Below are positions 46,501 to 57,609 of a DNA stretch of 64,000 bases, piece after piece. A program made the position numbers and the translations under genes. The notes beneath the pieces are model-generated. The model was not told where the DNA came from, made no database searches, and was given only the letters and a program-made list of their open reading frames with translations. The DNA lies in assembly GCF_900963305.1 (NCBI RefSeq), contig NC_042524.1:6123764-6187763 (forward strand). Direction: 5' to 3'. Position 1 is the stretch's first letter, and every line of letters begins with the position of its first letter. The stretch comes from Echeneis naucrates (taxonomy: Eukaryota; Chordata; Actinopteri; Carangiformes; Echeneidae).

Positions 46501-49500
46501 CAGTATATTCGCAGCTCAACCCTCAGTTTATGTGACAAACCACTTCTCTCAAGCCTCACATTTCTACAGGACAGGCAGCCAAGTGAAGTGTTGGCATCAG
46601 TTGCTCATTCTGGATATCCACACGAGCCTGCAGGAGACTGCTCATGTTGCACAGTGATTAGGTCAGAAAGGGGATCGTTTTATCTGAGCTTGTTGTTTAG
46701 GAAAGTTAAGATATCAGATATTCAAACTTTGAACTACTCAACTAAATTGACCTTCTAGGTCAAATTCCAAATGTAGTTATCTATAAAAGCTACATATTAT
46801 AATGTTTTACTATCATTTCATCCTTTCGGGTTCGGAGCATTTGCTATTGTGTCCAACATCCACAAAAATGCTTTGAGAAATCCATAATCACATGCATTCA
46901 GCCAACCCATGGCATAACTGGATAACTCAGTCAGACAAGGGCATCAACGTTTACGAGACTGGCCGCACTGTTTACAGCCCAAATTCTGTATACTATGTGT
47001 CTGTCTAATTCAACATTTCACCAACCACTTTGCGGGCTGCTGGCTATCTCACTTATACCAGTAAAAGATTTGGCTGCAGCAGCAGAAGTGACCCTGACTT
47101 TGAGGTTTGCAAGACTTAAGTGTTATTTTTACCAAAGTTCAGTTTCTCTTTTTTTACATTTAAAAACACAAGTATAAATTCCCTAATTCAGTGTGAAAGT
47201 TTAGTTTTGAATGAAACGTCTTACTTTCTGAAATGTTCATGCTCCTTCAGTAAGAGCTCAGTCTTTCTGTTATTCACCCCTGAGCTGCTCTTGTAGGACC
47301 TGAAAACAAAAAGAGACAGACCCATGAAATGATGCAAAGATATAGATGCTGATAACATAGAACTTAGGGACAGAGAGAGACAGAGAAAAAATTGTTCAAC
47401 TCAAATTCTCTCTCTCTCTCTCTCTGATTGGTGAAGTGTAGTGCAAACATCTAATTTACTGTTCCTGCATCAAAACAGAAAGCAGCATCCAACCATACAA
47501 ATTATGTATAAGTAGCTGTGCAAATTACCACTTCTGGCACAAAAAACACATTTCCTCTCCATCTTTGTTTCAGTCTGAACAATATATTTCATCCCCTCCG
47601 ATTAATTGATGCCTGGATGTTGATTATGTACTTCCTGCGTTAAGGCTTTTAAGTGATTAGCTCTGCTTAACCCAGAACTCTGTCTTCCATCTCTTACTTA
47701 CACTCCCTATTTGGACTGATCTTTGATTTATCATCCATGAGCCCATCTGACGCTCTCCCGCCTACTGTTTCTCTACACCTCTCACCTCTAGGGAGTTAAT
47801 TAAAACTCACTCTCTTCAATTTTGTTATCAGTCAGCATTAGCTCACGACAATAATTCTCTCTGGGCTCTGTCTTGTAATCCATGCTGTCTCTTGATAAGA
47901 CATTTCTCAGCATCACACAGGGCTGATATAACCATCCTTCTTGCCCTCAGCTAAATGAAAGCCTTGCGGTTTGATTTACTGTAGAAGGCACTTAGAAAGA
48001 TACCCACAGAGAAAGAAAGAGAAAGTGAGGGAAGGAGATCTGCTGAAAGGGGAGGTTCCTCTTTTTAAGAGGCAGAAATATTAGAGGGTGGAGAATTTCT
48101 GAAAAATTGGACATTTCTGCCTCCCACTGGTGAAGGATAACATGGCAAAGGTCCACAGTGAAACCAGCAGAGGAAGACAATGGAAAAACAAGGAAGGAAG
48201 GAAAAGAAGGGCACAGGAATTTAGGGAGGACAGACTGACTGTAATCTAACAAAGAGTAATTTACATTAGTGAGAGAGACAGATTTCAACAAGCTAATGAT
48301 CTAAATCAATGTGATGATAGGAGTCTGCCAGAGAAGATTAAATGTCATTATTTTATAGCATCTAAATGTCTTGAAAAGTCAGAATCATATTTTTAAAGTT
48401 GTTTTCCCTGGTTTCGTTACTTTACATAATTGAAAGTAGCATGTGTATCTAAGGCAGAAATGATCAGCTCATTAGATGAGATTTCACTTTTTACAGTGCC
48501 ATTAAGATACCTCTCGCCAAAAATTGATAATTTTGATTAATTGATTATATAATCTTCAGACGAATCAACAATAGGAATAAAATGTATTGGTCATCTCAGT
48601 CCTGATGTGTATAAGTCATAAATTGTCACAAATCATCATAAATCATCTCGGACACCAGCCAATGGCAACAGAGAATAAAAAAAGCAAGGAATTGCTTCAC
48701 AAGCTTATTAATCCAGATCAATATTTGCTTTTCCAATTTTCTGAAATTAAAATTGTTTTTATTGATGACACCCATTTTAACATGTCCTGCTCAAGATTGA
48801 CAATATGATAACTGCAAAAAACATCTGAATATTATATTATTAGAATATCTCTTCTATATCGTATCCAAATATATGAAATGCTTACTCAATGTCTCTATGA
48901 ACAGAGCCCAGCAGGTCCTCTCGCTCTCGTAGGCTGAAGAAGTTGCTTTTCGTTTTGTGAAACTCATGGGTGTAGTCCTGCACGATGCAACATTATGACA
49001 CAGTCAGCCAGACAAATTGACAGAGTGGGAATTCAAAAAGCAGATGCTGACATTAATACAGTAGTGAAGTCAAGTTAGATACCTGTAAAATGTCTCTGTG
49101 TCTTTGTAAGGTGTGCATTAAAGCTGCATTATGTGACGAAACTCCTGGAGTGTTTGTGTATTCTGCCATTTTGTCATTCACCGATGTGAGCTGAAAAAAA
49201 AAAAAAAAAAAGACAAAGCAAAATCATCACAAAACAAAGATTAAATTAATATAAATTAGCCATAAAATACAATTTTAATAAGGTTTTATTGTAATAGTCT
49301 GTACAGCCTGTAAAAAAAACAAAAACAAAACTGTTGTCTCAGCAAATACAAACCCAGGATGAAGTTTTTATTGGCTGCTCACTTTTGCCCATTGAGATGA
49401 GTGATTGTAAGTTAAATAACTTTGATCACCTGATCTTGAAGATTCACTCACACACGTGAGCTGATAACGCAATGCATGTGTGATAGATGACTTACATTAA

Positions 49501-50399
49501 CCAAGAGCTGCTCCAGCTCCGTCGTCATGGCCAAAAGCATTTTGTCTTGAGTTGAGCCAGAATCGGACCTGAGGAAAGGGGATTCATGCTAACACTTAGC
49601 TTGCAAGTTTATTTCATTTAGTCGTCATTCCAACAAGCTAAACGAGTTAACAGAGGACATCAAAAGTCAGAGTACATGCAGAGTACAAGTGAAGTGAGGA
49701 GTCTGCTGTCGACCTGCTGTCTCTTTTCCGCTGGTCCCAGTTGCTGCTGCTGCTGCTGTAACTGGTGCAGAGCTTACTGAAGGAGACCAGCTTGAGGTCC
49801 AGCTCATTCTCCAGCTGTCTCGCCTGTTTACGCAAATCTAAGCACAGAAACAGAGAAAAAAAAAACTGGATGTAAACAGACTAACATCTGGAAAGTTTTT
49901 TTTTTTTAAAGGAAAAACAGGCAAGGCTAAAGCAATACTGATCTAAAGCACACACTGACACACACACACACACATCCAACACATGTGAATGAATACAACA
50001 TACCAAACAACTTCAGAGACACACACGTGAAGAGAGAGAAACAACATGAGTCCAGTGAGCTCCTAAACATCCACAAACAGACTGGAGGCCAATTTCGTCA
50101 GCTCTTTGGTCTGTATGAAGGGCAGCTCACCTCACATCAATCCGGCTGTATAAAGTTTGATTTTCTCACACCGAAGACAACTTTTTAAGTTCGACGCTAA
50201 TCGCTAACAAGCTAACAGGTTAGCTCGAAAGTGGCTAAATATGACTTTATTCCGCCGACGTAGCGTTTTACTTAACAACATTTTGAATATGTTTTCTTTG
50301 AAACGACGAAAAGATATAAAAGACGTACATTCAGAGAGTTGTTTTAGATTAGATGCTCTAATGTGATTTACCTTCCCAATAGTTGCTGCTGGTCGCCAT
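43364..50399 (-). CDS. gosr1: Golgi SNAP receptor complex member 1 (GS28), 245 aa
   Basis: Nine coding exons: 50399-50372, 49837-49714, 49568-49496, 49190-49083, 48977-48886, 47299-47225, 44160-44131, 43922-43840 and 43488-43364 (738 nt). GOSR1 is a Golgi Qb-SNARE acting in ER-Golgi and intra-Golgi fusion. The protein starts MATSSNYWEDLRKQARQLEN and continues with LDLKLVSFSKLCTSYSSSSS, nearly identical to the human N-terminus. Further blocks are LTSVNDKMAEYTNTPGV, MHTLQRHRDILQDYTHEFHK and SGVNNRRKT-like SGVNNRKTELLLKEH. The SNARE helix includes SIAMATKENITFQRGMLKSI, and the membrane anchor is SLILGGVIGVCTILLLLYTF before the stop. Human is about 250 residues; the segment after the serine run is a few residues shorter. 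The 3.1-kb intron at 44161-47224 is the largest. Human GOSR1 lies at 17q11.2. Confidence 0.95.
43560..43589. repeat. (GA)n microsatellite in gosr1 intron
   Basis: About 14 GA units just upstream (on the minus strand) of the last gosr1 coding exon, some 70 bases from its acceptor. Confidence 0.9.
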
Positions 50400-51302
50400 G
50401 TTTGTTGTTGACATGTCATCATCAGCCGTAAATACGAAAGAACTGTCGTGATTCTCCTTTGAACCTCGGCGGCCTCCAGTGTTTATTTTGATTTAATAAA
50501 TATCTTTGGAGCTTCACAATGAAGTTGTCAACTCTGCACTGTGAAAATGATCAGCAGAAAAAGTTCAAGAGAATCAACCAAAATGGTTTAGATAATTTAC
50601 CAAAACCAAACGTTTATGTTAGTCTACTGTTGTCTATGTTACAGCAACAGGTTGTTATTACTGATGCACTCATCTCTTAGCAGAGTTTCACTGGTGGGCT
50701 ACAACAAAACTATGTGATCTTACAGTCTTTTATCAGATTATCACTATTGTTAATTTATTCATAAATATTTTTTTTTCTTGTTCATTATTGTAAAAGCAAG
50801 AGAAAGGGAACGTCGTTGAGGTAAAACTCAGTTCTTCAGTGCAACAAAATCTCATTAATTTTATCCTTAAAGCAAAATTTTATTTGCCTTAAAGATGTTA
50901 ATCATCCAACTCCATGCTGTTTTTCAGTGTCTCTCATTGTTGAAACTACAAGAATTTTACTTAAATATTCAGTCCCATGAAACCATGTTTTCCTGACAGT
51001 GCCAATCAAATGGTGCATACTAGTGATATCCTGTTTACAATTTCTATAAAATTTCCTTAAAATTCAGCCTGACATTTTGGTTTTGTTTCAACCTTTGAGA
51101 TCCCAGCAATTAAAGCAAAAAGGTGGATTTTAGACAACTCCTTTGACAGATCAGTGGGTTTAAACACCGATCTTTTGCCCATAAATCCCCATTTGTCAGG
51201 TTGATCATTTTAATCTGAGCTGTTTGCTGTCAGAGAAGGACAAGACACAGATGTCACTGAAGTACATGTCAGTATTGCGATTCTGTTTCTTTGCTCATTC
51301 TC
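50400..51302. other. gosr1 promoter side and gap to cryba1
   Basis: The first about 100 bases upstream of the gosr1 ATG are the likely promoter and 5' untranslated region, without a TATA box. The rest is AT-rich, and I see no gene. Confidence 0.4.
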
Positions 51303-51308
51303 TTTATT
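51303..51308 (-). terminator. cryba1: possible poly(A) signal of cryba1
   Basis: TTTATT on the plus strand (AATAAA on the minus strand), about 425 bases beyond the cryba1 stop codon. The spacing is longer than usual for crystallin genes, so it may be secondary. Confidence 0.3.
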
Positions 51309-51730
51309 CATCTTCTTGAACACAGGCAATCATGGATATTACAGGTATCACTGGTTCTTGTGTTGATGTGAAGACAATGATGGCTAGGGTCATGATGATG
51401 CCTTCAGTGGTAGAGATGAAATGGAGCAAAAACTTTGAGGTGTTTTCACTGTTTTGCAGTCAACCTCAGCAGAGGCCTCTCTTTCACAATACGTCAAGCT
51501 TCACTCATTGTCGTTCCCACTTTCTGTCTTTCTGAAACCTTTCCTTTCTTTTGTGATTTTTCTTTAAAAAACAAAGTGCTGTGAACACCTGACATCAGTA
51601 AGCACCTGAAGACCAGCTTGGGATCCTGCTAGTTGGAGCAGCAGGGTTGGGGGGGTGAGGGATTGAAGTGCAGGAGGAGGAAAGGGGAGAAGGAGAGGAG
51701 TTGAGGAGGCATAAAGGAAATGCTCCCTTC

Positions 51731-52811
51731 TCAGTGCTGGATCCTCCTGATGGACTGAATCTGGGGAGTCTGGGAGTGGGATCCAAACTCACGGTAACAC
51801 TTGTACTCTCCTCCACGACAGTCACACTCCATGATGTACTGATGGCCACGGTAGCCAGGGTACTGGTAACACACGAAGCTGAAAAATAAACAAGGGCATC
51901 CTGGTTAAACATCACAGAAACACTGAATCAGATGGAGCTCAAGGTCTTTACGGTTATGGTTAGTTTTTTTTTTCTTTCCAGTCATATGTTTAACTGTTTC
52001 TCTGAACACTTCAGTTTTTAGAAAACCTCAGCTCAATGTACTTACGCTCCACTCTGGATGTGCATGGATCCAACTTCCTTGTTCACCCAGCCCATGGCTT
52101 GCAGCGAGGGATAGTCATCACACAACTCAAACTGACGGCCGTTCATGTTCTCCAGCTCAAAGATGGTCATGCGGGACTCCTTGTGATTCTGTACAAAGAA
52201 AGGCAATGGTGGGTTAACTCAATCTGAAATGAGCCACAGCCTGTTATTGTTTATTTGACCTACAGCACAGCAGATTGGCCTGAAGGAGATCATCCTCTCG
52301 ATGCGGTAGGAGTTGCTGCCGCTGTAGGCCTCAAAGCGAGGGTAGTCTCCCTTCTCCAGGACAAACTGCTGGCCGCAGAAGCTAGAGTGCTCATATCCAA
52401 CCCAGCTATAACCAGAAAGTGGAATTAATTAAGTTGGAAACCAAAAGGCATACAAAATGCAAACACTGAGCAGTTCTGAATCAGCTGTAGTATTTCTGAA
52501 AGTGAAGAAAAGCCAGCTGGACACATACGCGCCACACTCAACCTTCAGGGAGCGGATGTTCTCCATGCCACACTCCATGATGTTCTGGCAGGAGGCAGTG
52601 AACTCCATACGCCTGCCCTGGAAGTACTCCTGATCGTACACAGTGATCTGCGGAGGAATGAAACACAAGTTTACTGCATCAGTCCACATTCATAAGAAAC
52701 ATAATGCACTCCTACAACATTGACACTTTTTGCAGTTCCCCGTGCTCATCGTGAGCATGTCACCTTCCTCACCTTCCAAGGGCCCATGGGCATGGGGTTT
52801 GTCTGAGCCAT
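51731..52811 (-). CDS. cryba1: beta-A1/A3 crystallin, 196 aa
   Basis: Five coding exons: 52811-52773, 52647-52529, 52405-52264, 52188-52046 and 51878-51731 (591 nt). This is a structural lens protein with four Greek-key motifs, each encoded by one exon after a short leader exon, the classic beta-crystallin layout. The leader [13 protein letters not shown] is followed by [56 protein letters not shown] and [20 protein letters not shown], ending SIRRIQH. Human CRYBA1 makes beta-A3 and beta-A1 from two starts; here the ATG corresponds to the A1-type start, and I see no in-frame A3 extension in this exon. Human CRYBA1 lies at 17q11.2. Fish carry several cryba1 paralogues, so the a/b suffix is left open. 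Confidence 0.95.
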
Positions 52812-53256
52812 TTTCTCCCTTTTTGATTTTAGCAGTACCTGAGGGAGAACACACAGTCAGAGCGAGGATAGGTGAGAGCTAAAAACAAAACTATAAAAGT
52901 TAAAAACACAAGTATGTCCTAACCATCTATTTGTTAATCTATTTGGTATTCTGAGTGGCCTTTTGAATATTTCTGCATCTTTAAGCCAAACAAGATCAAA
53001 CAGTATTAGAGCCTATAAAGGCCGATTAATTGACTCTTACTTTACGTAAAGGTAATAAACAGTCATTTTGATTAATCATTGATCCATTACGACTCGCTGT
53101 CACCTGTTCGGTGATAGGCCCAGACTACACCGTTTCCATAGATTGGGAGACTGAAATGTTTTATTAACTACTTAAACTAGTTTGACCTACCCAAACTGGT
53201 GAGCTGTGTGTCGCAGGGTTCCACTGAATGGTCTGCAGAGATGGTGTGTACGGGGG

Positions 53257-53310
53257 TATATATACACCCGCGGGGGCCAGGGGGCAGGCATGCCTGGACT
53301 CATGTCAGCA
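53257..53310 (-). promoter_or_regulatory. cryba1: cryba1 promoter: TATA box and MAF half-site
   Basis: On the minus strand a TATATATA element (about 53257-53266) is followed downstream by a likely noncoding exon near 53180-53230. An acceptor just before the coding leader exon (CTCCCTCAG, near 52838) supports a 5' untranslated intron. Upstream, TGCTGAC (53304-53310 on the plus strand as GTCAGCA) is a MAF half-site of the kind used by lens crystallin promoters. Confidence 0.5.
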
Positions 53311-56300
53311 CTTTGCTTTGGACTCCATTGTGTTGTTGTGTGAGCCAACAGGGGTTAAGGCACTAACACGCTGCAATTCATGCAAACACAAAGAGACCAA
53401 ATGGCTGTACTGTCACCTGCGTCTCTGTGGAAAATCTGTATGTTGAGAGAAAAATTTCAGTGACTTTCTCTACAAATACATATTTGTTATCAGAGAAGCA
53501 TATATCCAATAGTGGCTCAGTGACAAAAGATTCTGTTGCGCTGTTTTGATTTATTTTGAAAGCTGCAAAAACCGATTCAAGGTCATTCTCCTGTGGGAAT
53601 AAGATTTTTAGTTAAGATTTGGACATGTTTTAAGATGATGTAATTTCAAATTGTAAGAAATTTGCTTTTGAAATCTTAAATTCTGCCCATCAGTTATTTT
53701 TCATTGCCTGTCATTTCAGGCAAATATTATACAAATCAAACTTTCAACAGTTGGTCAAACTTACATTGTCTGTAATTTTATCAAATTGTCAATCACACAC
53801 TCAATGCTCATTGAAATGGGTTTGGATGGTGGGAGTCTCGGGTGAAAAGCTAGTCACCATAAAAGACATCAGTTTATAGTGAAAAGGAATGAGTTTGCTG
53901 ACTGAACAAAAGTAAAAATTTCGACTTAAACTCGTCAATCCGAACTTATTCATTCTGTCTGTGAACACCCGCAGAATTCACAGTAACGGGTTTTACTTTT
54001 TCCACTTTGTGATCTAAATGTGACTTGTGAATGAAATTAGCTGTTGCTATTTTTGGAAAATGTCAACAAGTGAATAAGTCAACAATGAAGGTAGAAGCAG
54101 GGGGCGATGGAACTGACTGAAAGGCCTCATTGGCAGCAACGGAAACACTTTGGCAACTACCGCTGAGCTGTAATTGGCAGCGCTACTTTCAGGTAGCAGT
54201 GTGACTGAATCCCCTGAAGAAAGGGAGTGTTGTGAATGTATGAAGGAAAAGGTAGTAAAGTCAAGCTGTTCATTTGTTTGTATCCATTTGATTGATTTGT
54301 ATGAGGTTGTCTTATTTCTTCCATTTTTAAGGAAGCGTTTGAAGTTTTGTCGAAGCCGTTTTATTTTATTATCTGTTCAGTTTTCAAAATGCTTCTCGAC
54401 ACAGAGCTGAAAGACAGGATTATGTTTGCATCTGCTGAAATGAATATAAAGTGTGGATAGACAAATTCACTTGAGTCAAGTTTCAGAGATACTGAGTGGA
54501 GATTTACAATATCTCAAAGACAAACAAGAGAAATGGCAGTCAGCTGCAATACATTTGAGGTGTCCTGACAAAGAATTGGAATGCCTGTGTCAGTATGCTA
54601 TTTCAGCATTGTGTGCAAAGCCGTCGCATGATTCTTGGACTCAGAAGGCAGCATGATTTTCAACAGGGAAGAGTTAGTCTGTGCTGTGTGGTGGTCAACT
54701 ACAGGTGGTCTCAGTTTGTGTCAAACAGGTATAGAAGGAGCTGACGCCTTGCGGTCTGGATGTGTGTGATGTCTGTATGTGCACAGTGAGTGTCGCCTAT
54801 ATGGTCAGTGTGGGCTCTTCACATCGGTCAGTGCTGAGTTGGCTCGTCCCTTTGTCAAATCTGAGCTGCTGCTGCTGCTGCTTTCATCAGCAGAAATGCA
54901 CACAGGAAAACACACACACACACACACACACTCGCACACCCCACGTATCCGAACAAAAACACAAACAGTCACACATACATGCTTGTCCTGTCTCACATTC
55001 GGATGTGGGCAGATCCACTTTGATTGGAAATTTTTTCATTAAAATATTCTGACATTTGTTTTATGTCAACATGTATCTCCCCTGCTCTCATTTGTAGTTG
55101 TGCGGACACACGCACACGCACACACACACACACACGCACAGGGTGTCTGGGCAATGTGCTGACCTCAGTACGCCATTCCTACATGTTTATTGTTCGGTGC
55201 TGCTAGAGGAGAGAGCAGCATGTACGTTCAGTTATGCACCGTGCAGTCAGAAAGAGTTGGATTAAAAAAAAAAAACCACACAATCCACCTCATTAAAGTA
55301 AACTTATGCACCACACTGACAATGTGAAAGCAGAATTTTATTTAGTTGGTTATTAGCTCAAGTTGATATATCACACTCACAAGTATTCAATCTGTTTACT
55401 ACGGCATTTCATCTCTCTCTCATTTTTCCTGATCATCGTTGGGTTGTTTCTGCACCTTGGTTGGTCTCTGGAAAATCACATACTCATCTGCGTAACATCT
55501 CACAGCTGACACTGAAGATCACACTGAAGACGCCAAGCTATGAGGTGAAAGGATCTGCCAGGATTTTGCCAAAGGCCAGATCTGGGGAAGACTACAAAGT
55601 TCCAACTTCGACAGATATCTGTTATTTCATTAAAAAAGGCGAAAACATTTGAAAGTGTCTGAATAATATCTGAACATACTGTGTAATCTAAAAAAAAAAA
55701 AAAAAATCACATCAATTCCCTGAAGATATACATCATCAGAAAAATAATTCTTACACCTAAACTATGCAGAAAAGGACATAATAATAATAATAATAATAAT
55801 AATCACTAATAGAAACTGGTTTGCAGTAAATGCTGACTACCTCTAGAGTGCAACATTTCCACATAATCAATGTCTGATCTGATCTCTGGTTTTCAATTAG
55901 TGCAGAGCCCAAGAGCCGTACTCAATTGGCTCCTTGACTCTTAATGGCCTTGAACTCTTCATATATTCTGAGTATAGCCAGGACTTTGTCTTAACAGGTG
56001 CTTGATGCTGTCGCTGCTGATTAAACACGGTCGGGTTTGGTTTGGCCACTGCTCTCATCGCGCACTCACAGTGTCTCTGCAGAGCTCTGACGGACACTCA
56101 TGTATGACTGAGCTCTCCAGTGACTCATACAGAGACATCGCAGGCATCAGTAGAGAGAAAGACAGAAATAGGATCAAAACCTCACAGAGCGGTTTCCATC
56201 CTGCTGTCGTCTTAGCTGGGTTACAAAGATCAGATGATTGAACACTCTTCATGTTGAATTCTCTTGAACCATGTCACAAAAGGCGTTACAAAAAGATATA

Positions 56301-56880
56301 TATTTCCAGCATGCTCCTGCTGCAGATGGAAACTGTGGCTAATTAGAATACATGTACAGCAAGTCAACATAATTCTGGATACATTTTTGTAAATTCATTA
56401 TAACACGGAGAAGTATTCGGATCTTTCACTGAAATAAAAGAAATACTCCATTTCCCTCGAAGCCCAGACATCCAGCATTCAAAAAGTATAAATAAAAAGA
56501 GAAGAATACAGAAGTAGAAGCAGAATGTACATTATTAATGACTCAGAATAGCTTTTCTCAGTGTTATGGGATTATTGCATCATTCATATTAAGATTTAAG
56601 CAAGTCCTCTAGTGGAGGGAGTACAGGTGGGAGTTATTGTTTGTCGTTGTGGTTGTTTTTCTGTTTAACTGGCTTCCCAGCAACATTACCTGTCATGGTG
56701 TGATAAAGTGTTACGGGGTCCACTTGACCTTTGTGTGCCCCTGGGCCTGTGCTCAGCTGGCAAGTGGCACTGCTTACATTTTAATAATACATTTTAAATG
56801 CACTGGAAGAGGACTAGTGATTGTGCTTTTGTCATTTAAATGACACTCACTACGGTCCTGACAGCCTGTAATGAACACAC
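53311..56880. other. intergenic, cryba1 to unc119
   Basis: AT-rich DNA of about 3.5 kb with no recognised gene. It holds simple repeats: CTG at about 54868-54883, CA at about 54911-54931 and 55098-55138, A-runs at about 55265 and 55691, and AAT at about 55780-55803. Confidence 0.45.
55780..55803. repeat. (AAT)n microsatellite
   Basis: Eight consecutive AAT units in the cryba1-unc119 gap. Confidence 0.9.
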
Positions 56881-57344
56881 ACACACGCTGCAGGTCCTCC
56901 GGTTGTTGTGAATGAATGCGGTCGTCAGTTGGAGCGCAGATTGTGCGCAGGAGCGGCGGCAGCTCTCCGTCAGATCCCCTCCTCCTCCTCCTCCTCCTCC
57001 TCCTCCCTCCCTCCCTTCAGCAGCGACGACCATCTGCCGCCTCTTTTAATTTCAAACCGCGCACATTATCACATTATTTCTCAGTCTCGCTGCTTCTCCG
57101 CGGAGAAGACAGAAAACCGGAGCGCGCTCAGCCAAGGAGAGTCGGGGACGCGTCCGAGGAGACGAACTGCGGGCTCCCGCAGACGGAGGGGATTTGAACT
57201 AAGCACCGGATAACAGACAGTAACTGTGCATCCTTCAGAGGGGGCAGGGAGGGAACTGTTTTTGTATCTTGGAAGCCCTGGGTGAGGAGAGAGAGGGGGG
57301 GGGGAGAGAGGAGGGGGAGGAGGAGGAGGAGGAGCGGAGAGAGA
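56881..57344 (+). promoter_or_regulatory. unc119: unc119 promoter and 5' untranslated region
   Basis: A CpG-rich block with long CCT-type (about 56976-57014) and GGA-type (about 57287-57336) purine/pyrimidine tracts leads directly into the unc119 coding start. No TATA box is evident. Open frames on both strands here are composition artefacts. Confidence 0.5.
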
Positions 57345-57609
57345 ATGAGCTATTATTGTACCAGCAGGGGCAACAGCCAGGACCCATCCAGCGCTAAGAC
57401 GCCTGCCGGTTATAATCCTGGCAGGGACGCCCCGGGCACAGACGGCAGCGCAGACAGGACCGGCAGACCCGAGCAAACGGAGGAGATGAAAGTGAAGAAA
57501 GGATGCAACTCCACCGACGTCGGGGTCCCGGCCACCACCGAGGAAGACCTGCTGGCCAGCGCGGTGATCAGTCCGGAGGATGTTCTGGGTTTGCAGAAGA
57601 TCACCGAGA
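57345..57609 (+). CDS. unc119: UNC119 lipid-binding chaperone, first coding exon (partial)
   Basis: Only the first coding exon is present (265 nt, 88 codons plus one base), ending at a strong donor, A before GTAAGT. It carries MKVKKG, the human UNC119 N-terminus, at codons 48-53, and ISPEDVLGLQKITE at its end, matching the family's GPEDVLGLQRITG just before the lipid-binding beta-sandwich. UNC119 binds N-myristoylated cargo such as transducin alpha and delivers it to cilia and photoreceptor outer segments. The frame opens upstream at ATG 57345 (MSYYCTSRGNSQDPSS), adding 47 residues that human UNC119 lacks; ATG 57486 is the alternative start. TEEDLLAS resembles the TEQELLAL of UNC119B, so the A/B assignment is not firm. 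Later exons are not found before the window ends. Confidence 0.85.
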
